This document shows, piece after piece, positions 8,973-16,841 of a DNA stretch of 64,000 bases. The DNA is taken from assembly GCF_030268685.1 (NCBI RefSeq), contig NZ_BSRQ01000005.1:1-64000 (forward strand), in the 5' to 3' direction. A program made the position numbers and the translations under genes. The DNA is from Microtetraspora sp. NBRC 13810. Lineage in GTDB: Bacteria; Actinomycetota; Actinomycetes; Streptosporangiales; Streptosporangiaceae. Numbering within the stretch: the stretch's first letter is position 1; every line of letters starts with the position of its first letter. The notes under the pieces are model-generated. The model searched no databases, was not told the DNA's origin, and saw only the letters and a program-made list of their open reading frames with translations.

Positions 8973-10799
8973 TCATGACAGGTTCACCTCGACGGCGGAG
9001 CCGTCCCCCGAGGTCCTGACCAGGAGCCTGGCCGGGACGCTCCCGGAGGGCAGGTCGAAGACGGAGACGCCGTCCACCCTGGCGCCCGGGGCGATCGTGG
9101 TGGGCACCGCTGTGGAGGCGGCGTGCGGCGGGGTGACGGTGCCGCCGGTGTCGACCAGGCTCAGCGCGTCCGGGCTGATCGCGGCCGCGGTGCCGGTGGG
9201 GTTGACCAGGGTCCACCTGACCGCGCAGAACTGCCCCTGGTCCGGCCGCCGTCCCCGGTACTCGGTGAGCCCGCATTCCGGCACCCGGGTGACGACCAAC
9301 TGGGGGTCCGCCAGGTACGAGCCGAGGGCGACCCTGCGGTCCACGTCGCCGGCGCCCGGTGTCCCGGTGGGCGCGGGGGTCCCCGTGGTCGCCCCGTTGA
9401 GCGTGGTCAGCACCAGCCCGGCCACGACCAGCGCCAGCACGGCCGCCACCCCCGCCATCAGCCACCGCACCCCCTTGCCCGGCCCGCCCCCGCCCTCGCC
9501 CTCGCCGGATGCCGCGCTCCCGGCAGCGACGCCGCCCCGCCCGCGGCCCGCGCCCTGCCCGAGGCTGGGGGCCTGCCCGAGGGCGGGGGCCTGCCCGGGG
9601 CCCGCGCTGGACGGGGTGCCGAGGGTGGACACGGTGCCGAGGTCGGAGGGGGTGATCGGGGCGCCGGAGCCGGATCCCGGCATGGTGCCGGTCAGGCGTC
9701 CGCGGCCGGGGTCGGTCGGTGAGGTGCCGGGGGACTGGAACGGTGAGAACTGGGGTGGTGAGGACTGGGTCGGTGAGGACTGGGGGGATCGGGTCGGTGG
9801 GGGTGGGGTGCGGAGGGCGGAGGGGGCGAGGTTGGCGGGGGGCTGCCAGGACCGGGCCACGAGGTCGTCGGCGACGAGCGTGGGGGGATCGGCGGGCGGC
9901 GGGGTGAGGCCCGGTGGCGGGGTGGAGCCGGGGGGCGGGGTGGAGCCGGGGGGCGGGGTGGGGCGGTGGACGGCGCCGCCGACGAGGGCGAGCAGGAGGT
10001 CCTGGGCGGTGGGGCGCTGGTGGGGGTCCATCGCGGTGGCCTGTCGTACCAGGTCGTTGAGCGGGGCGGGGAGGGCGCCGAGGTCGGGGGTGCCGTTGAG
10101 CAGGCGGGTGGCGAGGGTGATCGCGTCGCCCCGGCCGTACGGGAGGCGGCCGGAACCGGCGTAGGCGACCAGGCAGCCCCACGCGAAGACGTCGGCGGCC
10201 GGGGTGATCGGCAGGCCGCGTACCTGCTCGGGCGCCCACCAGCCGGGACTGCCCAGCAGTTCGCCCGACATGGTGATCCCCTGGGTGCGGTCCAGGGCGC
10301 GGGCGATGCCGAAGTCGATCACCCGTGGCCCGGACAGCGACAGGATCACGTTGGCGGGCTTGAGGTCGCGGTGGACCAGCCCGGCCACGTGGATCGCGGC
10401 CAGCGCGGCGGCGACGCCGAGCGCGACGCCGTGCAGCGGGCCGGGCTCCAGCGCGCCGTGCTCGCCGATCTGCCGGGACAGCGGCGTGCCCGCGATGTAC
10501 TCGGTGACCATGTACGGCCGGCCGTGCTCGTCGTCACCGTTGTCCAGCACCTGGGCCGTGCAGAAGGACGCCACCCGGCGGGCGTTGTCCACCTCGGCGT
10601 GGAACCGCGCGGCGAAGCCGTCCAGCAGAGAGAACTCCGGCCTGACCACCTTCACCGCGACCGGGCGGCCGGTCGGCGCCTGCGCGAGGTAGACCGTGCC
10701 CATGCCGCCCTCGCCGAGCCGGCCCGTCAGCCGGTAGGGGCCGATCGTCTCCGGGTCGGTGGGGCGAAGGCGGTCCGCGCCCGGCTGTTCGGTGCTCAT
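8973..10799 (-). CDS. Transmembrane Ser/Thr protein kinase (PknB-type catalytic domain, no PASTA)
   Basis: 608 residues. The cytoplasmic Hanks-type kinase domain (about 20-275) has [14 protein letters not shown], the VAVKVV lysine, the HRDLKPANV catalytic loop and VIDFGIA. A Pro/Ser/Gln-rich juxtamembrane linker of ~170 residues contains PPPGST repeats. One transmembrane helix (about 445-467) is followed by a ~140-residue extracellular domain with two Cys (ECGL, FCAV) that may form a disulfide, resembling DUF4352-like beta folds. The N-terminus [13 protein letters not shown] fits many streptosporangial kinases. The ligand is unknown. It is divergent from ksgA across a 156-bp gap. Confidence 0.9.
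   Translation of the reverse strand: MSTEQPGADRLRPTDPETIGPYRLTGRLGEGGMGTVYLAQAPTGRPVAVKVVRPEFSLLDGFAARFHAEVDNARRVASFCTAQVLDNGDDEHGRPYMVTEYIAGTPLSRQIGEHGALEPGPLHGVALGVAAALAAIHVAGLVHRDLKPANVILSLSGPRVIDFGIARALDRTQGITMSGELLGSPGWWAPEQVRGLPITPAADVFAWGCLVAYAGSGRLPYGRGDAITLATRLLNGTPDLGALPAPLNDLVRQATAMDPHQRPTAQDLLLALVGGAVHRPTPPPGSTPPPGSTPPPGLTPPPADPPTLVADDLVARSWQPPANLAPSALRTPPPPTRSPQSSPTQSSPPQFSPFQSPGTSPTDPGRGRLTGTMPGSGSGAPITPSDLGTVSTLGTPSSAGPGQAPALGQAPSLGQGAGRGRGGVAAGSAASGEGEGGGGPGKGVRWLMAGVAAVLALVVAGLVLTTLNGATTGTPAPTGTPGAGDVDRRVALGSYLADPQLVVTRVPECGLTEYRGRRPDQGQFCAVRWTLVNPTGTAAAISPDALSLVDTGGTVTPPHAASTAVPTTIAPGARVDGVSVFDLPSGSVPARLLVRTSGDGSAVEVNLS
9898..9963 (-). repeat. 18-bp tandem repeat in the kinase linker
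   Basis: Three full and one partial copies of an 18-bp unit (ggcggggtggagccgggg on the plus strand) encode consecutive PPPGST/L hexapeptides in the juxtamembrane linker of the kinase. Confidence 0.85.
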
Positions 10800-10955
10800 G
10801 ATCGCCCTCGCTCCCCGGGGGAGTGCCCGATTCGTACGTTCGCTCCCCGTAGGGCAACGTTAACCACAGCGGATCCTCTCGTGCAGGTCCCCGCGCCCGT
10901 GACCTTCGCCGGGTGCCCGATGCGGGACACTTGGCTGGATGACGTAGGGGGAACA

Positions 10956-11822
10956 ATGGTGAGCCTGCTGGGGCCCGTCGAAATACGTAATTTGGCGGAC
11001 AAGCTGGAACTTCGTCCGACGAAGAAGTTCGGCCAGAACTTCGTGATCGACGCCGGCACCGTGCGCCGCATCGTGCGGGTGGCCGACCTGACGCCGGACG
11101 ACGTGGTCGTCGAGGTCGGCCCCGGCCTCGGTTCGCTCACCCTGGCCCTGCTGCCCGAGTCGGCCGGAGTGGTGGCCGTGGAGATCGATCCGGTGCTGGC
11201 GGCGCAGTTGCCGCACACCGTGACGGACCGGGCGCCGGAGCTGGCCGGGCGGCTCACCGTCGTGCACGCCGACGCGCTGCGGATCACCGCCGCCGACCTG
11301 CCCTCGGGGCCGCCGACCGCGCTGGTGGCCAACCTGCCCTACAACGTCGCCGTGCCCGTGGTGCTGCACCTGCTGGAGGTGCTGCCGTCGCTGCGCAAGG
11401 GCCTGGTGATGGTGCAGTCGGAGGTCGCCGACCGGCTGGCCGCCGCCCCCGGGTCGAAGATCTACGGCATCCCCTCGGTGAAGGCCGCGTGGTACGCCGA
11501 CGTGCGCAGGGCCGGCCCGGTCGGCCGTACGGTGTTCTGGCCCGCGCCCAACGTGGACTCCGGCCTGGTCGCGCTGACCCGCAGGGAGCCGCCCCGGACG
11601 GCCGCCTCCAGGGAGCAGGTGTTCGCCGTGGTGGACGCGGCCTTCGCCCAGCGGCGCAAGACCCTCCGCGCGGCGCTGGCCTCCTGGGCGGGATCCCCGG
11701 CGCGGGCCGAGGAGGCGTTGCGCGGGGCGGGTGTGGACCCGGGGACGCGGGGTGAGCAGCTCACCGTGGAGGACTTCGCCCGCATCGCCGAACAGCGCGG
11801 TGTTGACAAGCCCGAAGTGTGA
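10956..11822 (+). CDS. ksgA: 16S rRNA (adenine1518-N6/adenine1519-N6)-dimethyltransferase
   Basis: 288 residues. It dimethylates two adjacent adenines in the 3' terminal helix of 16S rRNA. SAM-binding motif [11 protein letters not shown] (about 50-60), [10 protein letters not shown], and the catalytic NLPYNVAVP motif. ATG at 10956 is preferred because AGGGGGAA lies five bases upstream; an in-frame ATG at 10920 has no such site, and the much longer open frame upstream is an antisense shadow of the kinase gene. Usually ksgA is followed directly by ispE; here about 6.5 kb separate them. Confidence 0.95.
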   Translation: MVSLLGPVEIRNLADKLELRPTKKFGQNFVIDAGTVRRIVRVADLTPDDVVVEVGPGLGSLTLALLPESAGVVAVEIDPVLAAQLPHTVTDRAPELAGRLTVVHADALRITAADLPSGPPTALVANLPYNVAVPVVLHLLEVLPSLRKGLVMVQSEVADRLAAAPGSKIYGIPSVKAAWYADVRRAGPVGRTVFWPAPNVDSGLVALTRREPPRTAASREQVFAVVDAAFAQRRKTLRAALASWAGSPARAEEALRGAGVDPGTRGEQLTVEDFARIAEQRGVDKPEV

Positions 11823-11836
11823 GTGATTCATTACTC
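11803..11836 (+). promoter_or_regulatory. Candidate promoter and TetR operator at the start of the TetR gene
   Basis: TTGACA (11803-11808) lies in the 3' end of ksgA. An imperfect palindrome, gagtgattcattactc (11821-11836), lies immediately before the ATG at 11840. TGAGTGA-type arms are typical of TetR-family operators. The placement implies autoregulation and a leaderless or nearly leaderless transcript. The -10 box is not clear. Confidence 0.5.
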
Positions 11837-11839
11837 CAC

Positions 11840-12403
11840 ATGCCGGGAACAACGACGGGACGGCTCTCGACCGCCGAGGAGCGCAGGAGCGCGGTGCTCG
11901 CCGCCGCCGTCCGCGCGTTCGCCGCCCGGGGCTACTACGGCACGACGACCGCCGACGTCGCCAAGGGCGCGGGCATCTCGCAGGCATACGTCTACCGCCT
12001 GTTCCCCGACAAGGAGGCGTTGTTCGTCGCCGTGGTCGAGCACTGCCTGCGGCTCATCCGCGAGCGGCTGGGCGAGGGCGTGGCGCGGGCGCGGAGCACC
12101 GAGCCGGGCGCGGTCCTCGCGGCCATGGCCGAGGGATACGCCCGGTTGGTCAACGATCGCGACGCGCTCATGGTCCTCATGCACGCGACCTGCGCGACGA
12201 GCGAGCCGCCGATCAGGGATGCCGTGCAGGGGCTGTACTCCCGGCTGGTGGAATACGTCCGCTCGGTGTCCGGCGCCTCGGAGGAGGACGTGCAGGCGTT
12301 CTTCGCCCGCGGGTTCCTGTGCAACGCGACGGTCGCGATCGGCGCCACCGAGGTGGACGCCCCGTGGGCGAGGACCCTCCTGGCCGGCATCCGGCACTAC
12401 TGA
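11840..12403 (+). CDS. TetR/AcrR family transcriptional regulator
   Basis: 187 residues from ATG 11840; a GTG at 11819 lies inside the operator-like palindrome and is less likely. N-terminal helix-turn-helix: RSAVLAAAVRAFAARGYYGTT, then VAKGAGISQAYVYRLFPDKE with the recognition helix. The C-terminal all-alpha ligand domain contains several Cys and Met residues. The gene begins 17 bases after ksgA. It has no partner pump next to it, only a repeat-rich 53-codon open frame. The ligand is unknown. Confidence 0.85.
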   Translation: MPGTTTGRLSTAEERRSAVLAAAVRAFAARGYYGTTTADVAKGAGISQAYVYRLFPDKEALFVAVVEHCLRLIRERLGEGVARARSTEPGAVLAAMAEGYARLVNDRDALMVLMHATCATSEPPIRDAVQGLYSRLVEYVRSVSGASEEDVQAFFARGFLCNATVAIGATEVDAPWARTLLAGIRHY

Positions 12404-12407
12404 TCCC

Positions 12408-12435
12408 CCGGGCCGTGGCACCCGGCCTTCTCTTT
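12408..12435 (+). terminator. Candidate terminator after the TetR gene
   Basis: A short GC stem (ccggg/cccgg or the shifted ggccg/cggcc pairing) is followed by the T-rich run ttctcttt. It begins a few bases after the TetR stop. Confidence 0.4.
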
Positions 12436-12443
12436 CCGGCCCG

Positions 12444-12464
12444 AAGTGAGTGATTGACCACTTA
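12444..12464 (+). promoter_or_regulatory. Second TGAGTGATT operator-like site, downstream of the TetR gene
   Basis: aagtgagtgattgaccactt has outer arms AAGTG/CACTT and repeats the TGAGTGATT half-site found at the TetR start. It precedes a 53-codon open frame. It could be the promoter/operator of a target gene that has since decayed. Confidence 0.45.
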
Positions 12465-12611
12465 CGGGCGGCAGGCGCCGGGTCCGCGAACGGCGCGGAC
12501 GTCGCGAGCGGTACGGACCTCGCGCACGGCGCGGACCTCGCGGGTGGTGCGGACCTCGCGGGTGGTGCGGACCTCGCGGGTGGTGCGGACCTCGCGGGTG
12601 GTGCGGAGTGA
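12450..12611 (+). CDS. Possible 53-aa repeat protein or gene remnant
   Basis: GTG at 12450, inside the operator-like site, opens a frame coding for an MIDHLRAAG-like start and then six hexapeptides of the form GADLAG, ending at TGA 12609. No ribosome site is visible. The repeat resembles low-complexity C-terminal tails seen on other proteins in this window, so it may be the leftover 3' end of a lost TetR target. It may equally be untranslated. Confidence 0.2.
   Translation: MIDHLRAAGAGSANGADVASGTDLAHGADLAGGADLAGGADLAGGADLAGGAE
12495..12602 (+). repeat. 18-bp tandem repeat, six copies
   Basis: Two diverged and four perfect copies of gcggacctcgcgggtggt. In one plus-strand frame they encode ADLAGG; on the minus strand another open frame gives HHPRGP. 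The unit is multiple-of-three and lies between the TetR gene and the beta-helix gene. Confidence 0.95.
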
Positions 12612-12676
12612 TCGGCATCGAGGTCCCGGCACGGATCGCACCCATGCCGGGACTTTCGCGCCTGGCCGTCGTCAGG

Positions 12677-14500
12677 TCAGCGGGGGGTCAGCAGGCCCGC
12701 CCGGTCCTGGACGGCCTGGGTGGCGGCCTCCAGGGCCGGTCCGTCGGCGATCGTGGTGTTGCCCTCGTAGGTGACGCCCGCCGGCACGTCGTCGCTGCCC
12801 AGCGGGTCGGCGTCCCAGAAGTTGCCCCGGTAGACGACGTTCTCCAGCGGCGGGGTGACCCGCAGGACGGCGGTGTTGTCGGCGCGCATGACGACGTTCT
12901 CCTCGACCGTCACCCAGGCGGCGCCGTAGTCGGTGTAGAGGGCGAAGTTGTAGGGCGTGCGGGTGTCCTTGATGACGTTGCCGCGCACCAGTGCGCCGTC
13001 GCCGGGCCCCTCGCCCTGCGGGCCGGACAGATAGACGCCGCCGCCGTCGGCCAGCACCCCCATCGAGCCGGTGACGACGTTGTGCAGGATGCGGGTGCCG
13101 CGCCCGGGCCCGGCCACGATGCCGCAGTGGGGGACGTCGGTGACCTGGTTGCGGGCCACGGTGCAGTCCCGGGTGCTGCTGATCGCGATGCCGGGGGAGC
13201 CGGAGTAGTCCAGCCCGGCGTGCCGGACGCGGTTGTCCTCGACGAGTACGGCCCGGCCGCCGGTGACGGCGACGGCGGAGGCGGAGAGGGTGTCGAAGTC
13301 GCAGCCGCGCACGGTGAGGTCGGCGCCGCCGGTGAACCCGAGCCCGGTGGCGCCCAGCCGGGTGAAGCGGCAGTCCTCGAACCGCACGTCGACGCCGTCC
13401 TCGACCTGGACGCAGGCGGGGATCTCGACCGAGTCCCCGGGGACCGTCACCCACGCCTGCCCTTCGACCAGTGTGACCCGCTCGATCGGGCCGCCCGCGT
13501 AGAACCCGCTCCCGTGGTAGTGCAGGAACCCCTCCGCGCTGGGACGCAGCCAGGTGGCGTCGGCGAAGACCAGGCCCCTGAACGCGACCCCGGCGGCGCC
13601 GGCCACGCGCAGCAGCGTCTCCAGGACCGGCGCGACCACCTCGGTGCGCCCGGGGTCCTCGCCGGGCCGCGGCAGATAGCGCAGGACGTGCCGGCCGGGC
13701 CGCGAGCGGTCCAGCACGAAGGTGCCCGGCTCGGTGAGGAAGCTCACGTCGTTCTCCACCCGGGTGGGCAGGCCGGGGCCGCGCGTGGTGTGCCCCTCCC
13801 AGGCGTAGTGGTACAGGTCGCGGGCGCGGGCGAAGGCGGGCTGCGCCATGGTGACGGTCGTGACGCCGTCCTCCCCTTCGTGCGCGGCGGCCACCGGGCA
13901 GCGGGCCTCGGTCCAGGGGTAGACGCCCCGGTAGACGAACTCGACGTCGGCGGGACTGTGCCAGCCGAGCGTGACGTCCGTGACGTAACCCGTCTCGGTG
14001 CTGGTCATGCTGCCGGGCAGGGCGTCGACGGCGGCGCGCTCGGCCCTGCGGCCGTCCACGTAGAGCTGACGGGTGTCCAGGTCGCCGACGTCGGCCAGCC
14101 ACACGCCGTCGCGCACCCGCCAGCCGGTGATCCGCCGCCCGCCGCTGACGACGACCTCCTCCCGCTCCGGGGTCCCGTGGCCGTGCGCCTGGTAGACGAC
14201 GCCCCCGGTGACCACCTCCAGCGGTTCGGTCAGCATGTGCCGGCCCGCCCTGAGCCGGACGACCACCCCGCCGGTCGCCCCGCCGGTCGCCCCGCCGGTC
14301 GCCCCGCCGGTCGCCCCGCCGGTCGCCCCGCCGGTCGCCCCGCCGGTCGCCCCGCCGGTCGCCCCGCCGGTCGCCCCGCCGGTCGCATCGGCGGTCGCAT
14401 CGGCGGCGGCCCGGGCGGCTCGGGCGAGGGTGGCGAACGGCTGCCGCTCGGTGCCCGGCCCGGCGTCGTCGCCCTCTGGATCGACGTAGAACGCTGTCAT
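12677..14500 (-). CDS. Right-handed parallel beta-helix protein (probable polysaccharide-active enzyme)
   Basis: 607 residues. The N-terminal AFYVDPEGDDAGPGTERQPF is the classic opening of beta-helix carbohydrate enzymes (compare YVSPxGxDxxPGT). After a repetitive ATGG stretch, the rest contains regular rungs with Asn ladders (VEDNRVRH, VARNQVTD, VRGNVIKD, VEENVVM, YEGNTTI). No signal peptide is seen, so it may be cytoplasmic or use another route. The fold is known from pectate/alginate lyases, GH28/GH110-like enzymes and epimerases; the substrate is not predictable. The ATG at 14500 has GAAGGAGG on the minus strand. It is divergent from, and probably controlled by, the neighbouring TetR. Confidence 0.75.
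   Translation of the reverse strand: MTAFYVDPEGDDAGPGTERQPFATLARAARAAADATADATGGATGGATGGATGGATGGATGGATGGATGGATGGATGGVVVRLRAGRHMLTEPLEVVTGGVVYQAHGHGTPEREEVVVSGGRRITGWRVRDGVWLADVGDLDTRQLYVDGRRAERAAVDALPGSMTSTETGYVTDVTLGWHSPADVEFVYRGVYPWTEARCPVAAAHEGEDGVTTVTMAQPAFARARDLYHYAWEGHTTRGPGLPTRVENDVSFLTEPGTFVLDRSRPGRHVLRYLPRPGEDPGRTEVVAPVLETLLRVAGAAGVAFRGLVFADATWLRPSAEGFLHYHGSGFYAGGPIERVTLVEGQAWVTVPGDSVEIPACVQVEDGVDVRFEDCRFTRLGATGLGFTGGADLTVRGCDFDTLSASAVAVTGGRAVLVEDNRVRHAGLDYSGSPGIAISSTRDCTVARNQVTDVPHCGIVAGPGRGTRILHNVVTGSMGVLADGGGVYLSGPQGEGPGDGALVRGNVIKDTRTPYNFALYTDYGAAWVTVEENVVMRADNTAVLRVTPPLENVVYRGNFWDADPLGSDDVPAGVTYEGNTTIADGPALEAATQAVQDRAGLLTPR
14266..14397 (-). repeat. 12-bp tandem repeat, ten perfect copies plus one or two degenerate
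   Basis: Ten perfect in-frame copies of ccccgccggtcg (plus strand) encode ATGG repeats at about residues 38-75 of the beta-helix protein; degenerate copies at the right end encode ADAT. The sequence identity between copies indicates recent expansion or contraction. Confidence 0.95.
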
Positions 14501-14516
14501 GGAGTGGCCCTCCTTC

Positions 14517-14533
14517 GTGTATATGGCGTACAC
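14517..14533. promoter_or_regulatory. Operator palindrome between the beta-helix and TetR-zinc-ribbon genes
   Basis: GTGTA-tatggcg-TACAC lies in the 65-bp divergent gap, which is AT-richer than its flanks. A single TetR dimer bound here could control both genes. Confidence 0.6.
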
Positions 14534-14565
14534 AAGATATAACACCATAAACGAAAGGAGTGGAA

Positions 14566-15534
14566 ATGGCCGGAGGGAGGGCGGACGATCCGGACCACGG
14601 AGTCGAGCTGCTGTGGCGGGCCCGTGAGGAGGAGCCGCGACAGGGCCTGAGCACGGGGCGGATCGTGCGCGCCGCCATCGAGCTGGCCGACGCCGAGGGC
14701 CTCGAAGGGCTGTCCATGCGCAAGATCGCCGAACGGCTCGGCTTCACCACGATGTCGCTCTACCGCCACGTCCCCGGCCGCGACCAACTCGTCGACCTCA
14801 TGCTCGACGCCGTGTACGGCGAGCGCCCGCCACCCCCGGCATCGCCACCCCCAGCCGGGACGTGCGACGAGGGGGAGCCTCGCGGGCGCGACGGTGATCG
14901 CGGTGCCGGGGGTGTCGCCGGTGTGGGGGATGGCGGTGGTGGCGGGGGCTGGCGGGGGCGGCTGGAGGCTTGTGCGCGAGGCGGGTGGGAGATACGCAGG
15001 CGGCATCCGTGGGTGGCCGAGGTACGCGGCAGCAGGCACCTGCCCGGTCCGAACGGCGTCGCCGCCTACGCCTACATGCTGAGCACCCTCGACGGCACGG
15101 GCCTCACGCCCGCCCAGGTGATCGCCACGGTGAACCTCGTCGGCCGGTTCGTCGACGCGGAGGCGCTGACCCTGGTGGAGACCGCCCGGCTGGAGCGGCA
15201 GAGCGGTGTCAGCGAGCAGGAGTGGTGGGGCGCCCGCGACTCCCTCTACGAACGGCTCAGCGCCTACCCCACGATCACTGCCCTCTGGGAAGCCGGCGGC
15301 TTCGACCGGCCGGAGGACCCCTTCGAGTTCGGCCTGGCCCGCGTGCTCGACGGGATCGAAGCGCTCATCGAACAGCAGCGTGACGAAAGCCGTGACGAAA
15401 ATGGTGCCGGAAAGGGCGATGACATGTGCCCGATGTGCGGCACCCCGGTGGAGCGACCCGCCTCGGGCCGCCCGCGCGTCTACTGCTCCCGAGCCTGCCG
15501 CCAACGCGCCTACCGCCAACGCTCCGACCCCTAA
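14566..15534 (+). CDS. TetR family regulator fused to a C-terminal zinc-ribbon-like motif
   Basis: 322 residues. TetR helix-turn-helix at about 20-75 (GRIVRAAIELADAEGLEGLS, then MRKIAERLGFTTMSLYRHVP). A ~45-residue Pro/Gly insert at about 90-132 interrupts the usual linker. The TetR_C-like ligand domain (about 133-285) is followed by a Cys-rich tail CPMCGTPVE...YCSRACRQRAYRQR, a four-cysteine metal site seen on other actinobacterial TetR proteins. ATG 14566 follows GAAAGGAG; GTG 14560 is an alternative. Within the frame, ATG 15424 has its own good ribosome site and could give the 36-residue zinc motif alone. Confidence 0.85.
   Translation: MAGGRADDPDHGVELLWRAREEEPRQGLSTGRIVRAAIELADAEGLEGLSMRKIAERLGFTTMSLYRHVPGRDQLVDLMLDAVYGERPPPPASPPPAGTCDEGEPRGRDGDRGAGGVAGVGDGGGGGGWRGRLEACARGGWEIRRRHPWVAEVRGSRHLPGPNGVAAYAYMLSTLDGTGLTPAQVIATVNLVGRFVDAEALTLVETARLERQSGVSEQEWWGARDSLYERLSAYPTITALWEAGGFDRPEDPFEFGLARVLDGIEALIEQQRDESRDENGAGKGDDMCPMCGTPVERPASGRPRVYCSRACRQRAYRQRSDP
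15424..15534 (+). other. Possible internal in-frame start making a 36-aa zinc-ribbon peptide
   Basis: GGAAAGGG (15409-15416) lies seven bases before ATG 15424, in frame with the TetR gene. Translation from here would give only the four-cysteine C-terminal motif. Spacing and quality match a genuine start site; there is no proof of use. Confidence 0.3.
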
Positions 15535-15640
15535 CCACCCTCGACCTCTAACCGCCTTCGGCCCTTAACCGTCCTCGGCCCCTAACCGTCCTCGGACCTC
15601 TAATCGCCTTCGACCCTTGACCGCCCTCGGCCCTTGACCT
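15518..15640 (+). repeat. Array of about seven 17-bp imperfect direct repeats
   Basis: Units of the form ccgyctcggccctaa (17-18 bp) are repeated head to tail, starting in the last codons of the TetR gene. Each unit ends in TAA or TGA. The unit length is not a multiple of three, so it is non-coding. It has no spacer structure and is not CRISPR. The rest of the gap up to 15860 holds no gene I can support. Confidence 0.85.
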
Positions 15641-15860
15641 CGGTGTTCGGCCGTCTCGGCACCCGGTCGTCTCGGTTCATGACCGGACCGGGGGCAGACG
15701 CGGAAATCGGGGTGCTTGGGGGTTATTTCGGGGGGTGGGGTGGTATGTCGGATTGCCTGTAAGTGGCTGGTTCATGGGGTATGACCTGGCGCATGTTGAT
15801 CTCGATGCATATCCTGCCGACCATCCAGAGTCCTCCCCTGTCGTCCACGTCGGGAGATGG

Positions 15861-16655
15861 ATGATGTCCGCGTTCGCGACCGGCGGCCTGGTCCTGAGCC
15901 TCGCGGTGGCGGGGGTGGCCGTCCAGGCGTACCAACCGGCCATGGCCGACGCGTGCTCCTGGGAAGGATGCGCAGCCGGGCCACGGCTCGGTGACCTCCG
16001 CCAGACGACGCGCCCCGGGGAGTACCGCCCCTTGCCCCTCTACCAGACCGTGCTGTGGCACACGCGGGAGGCGGCGCGCGAGGAGAGGGCGCGGGTGCGG
16101 CGGGCCGCCGTGGAGGGGCGGCGCAGGTTGCAGGGGCGGATCGCGCTCTGGGCCGCCTGGAACGCGATGGGCACGCCCTACTCCTGGGGCGGCGGCGACG
16201 CGGCGGGGCCGACCTTCGGCATCGAGCACGGCGCGGACACCTTCGGCTTCGACTGCTCGGGGCTCACCCTGTACGCCTGGGCGCAGGCCGGTATCAGGCT
16301 CGGCCATTACACCGGCACCCAGTTCCGTCAGGGCGACCGCGTCCCCGTGACCCGGCTGCGCCCCGGCGACCTGGTCTTCTTCGGCGAACCACGCGGCGTG
16401 CCGAACCACGTCGGGCTGAACGTGGGCCACGGCGTGATGATCCACGCGCCACAGACCGGCGACGTGGTCAGGGCCACCAGCTTCGCCGAGTCGCCCTACT
16501 ACAGCAGCCGCTACCGAGGCGCCGTACGCCCCGCCGTACGTGCCGCCGCGCACGGCCGTCACGTCCGGCAGGCGGTGCGCCTCGCGACGCGTGCCCAGCA
16601 CGCGATACGGATCGCCGTGCAGGGACAGCGCGCACCGCTCGCCTTCCACGGATGA
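15861..16655 (+). CDS. Secreted NlpC/P60 cell-wall endopeptidase
   Basis: 264 residues. A signal peptide (about 1-31) is cut near MADA-CSWEG. A basic alpha-helical segment (about 55-95) precedes the NlpC/P60 domain: catalytic Cys in FDCSGLTLYAW, catalytic His in NHVGLNVG, and a third polar residue in MIHAPQ. The family cleaves D-Glu-mDAP type bonds in peptidoglycan peptides. The basic C-terminal tail may bind wall polymers. ATG 15861 (or 15864) is chosen: cgggagatgg precedes it, while the upstream in-frame extension to 15735 has low GC at third positions. It could replace part of the missing RpfB function; that is an inference. Confidence 0.85.
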   Translation: MMSAFATGGLVLSLAVAGVAVQAYQPAMADACSWEGCAAGPRLGDLRQTTRPGEYRPLPLYQTVLWHTREAAREERARVRRAAVEGRRRLQGRIALWAAWNAMGTPYSWGGGDAAGPTFGIEHGADTFGFDCSGLTLYAWAQAGIRLGHYTGTQFRQGDRVPVTRLRPGDLVFFGEPRGVPNHVGLNVGHGVMIHAPQTGDVVRATSFAESPYYSSRYRGAVRPAVRAAAHGRHVRQAVRLATRAQHAIRIAVQGQRAPLAFHG

Positions 16656-16701
16656 CCTGCGAACCTCCCCGGCGGAGCCGGCCGGGCGTCCGGGTCACGC
16701 C

Positions 16702-16730
16702 GACCGCGCCGGAACCGGCCCGGCGCGGTC
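16702..16730 (+). terminator. Terminator hairpin after the NlpC/P60 gene
   Basis: A perfect 11-base stem gaccgcgccgg/ccggcgcggtc with a seven-base loop lies 47 bases after the stop codon. Confidence 0.75.
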
Positions 16731-16806
16731 GCCGTGTGCGGCACTCTCCGAGTCTGCCGCCCGAGGGGCTGCTGCGGCCAGAAACGAAAATCTCCAGCAG
16801 CGGATG

Positions 16807-16835
16807 TAGACATTCGTGGTCTCACGGGCTACTGT
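16807..16835 (+). promoter_or_regulatory. Sigma-70-type promoter for a non-coding interval
   Basis: TAGACA (16807-16812), 17-base spacer, TACTGT (16830-16835), inside an AT-richer stretch. Transcription would start near 16842 and run into a region with no credible gene on either strand. Confidence 0.5.
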
Positions 16836-16841
16836 TTCTCA

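Noticed and set aside
9966-10955. Long N-terminal extension of ksgA
   Set aside because: The extension is antisense to the kinase gene. A good ribosome site at 10947 and the family N-terminus support ATG 10956.
12495-12602. CRISPR array
   Set aside because: The 18-bp units are contiguous with no spacers, and no cas genes are in the window. The same holds for the 17-bp array at 15518-15640.
12672-14750. 692-codon minus-strand frame overlapping the beta-helix gene
   Set aside because: Shifted frame of the real gene; only Arg/Gly/Ala-rich product, no motifs.
15641-15860. c-di-AMP (ydaO-type) riboswitch before the NlpC/P60 gene
   Set aside because: Actinobacterial wall hydrolase genes often carry one, but I found no matching paired elements or conserved GGG/GAGCC-type core here.
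15735-15860. 42-codon N-terminal extension of the NlpC/P60 protein
   Set aside because: Third-position GC is low in this stretch and the signal peptide begins at ATG 15861.
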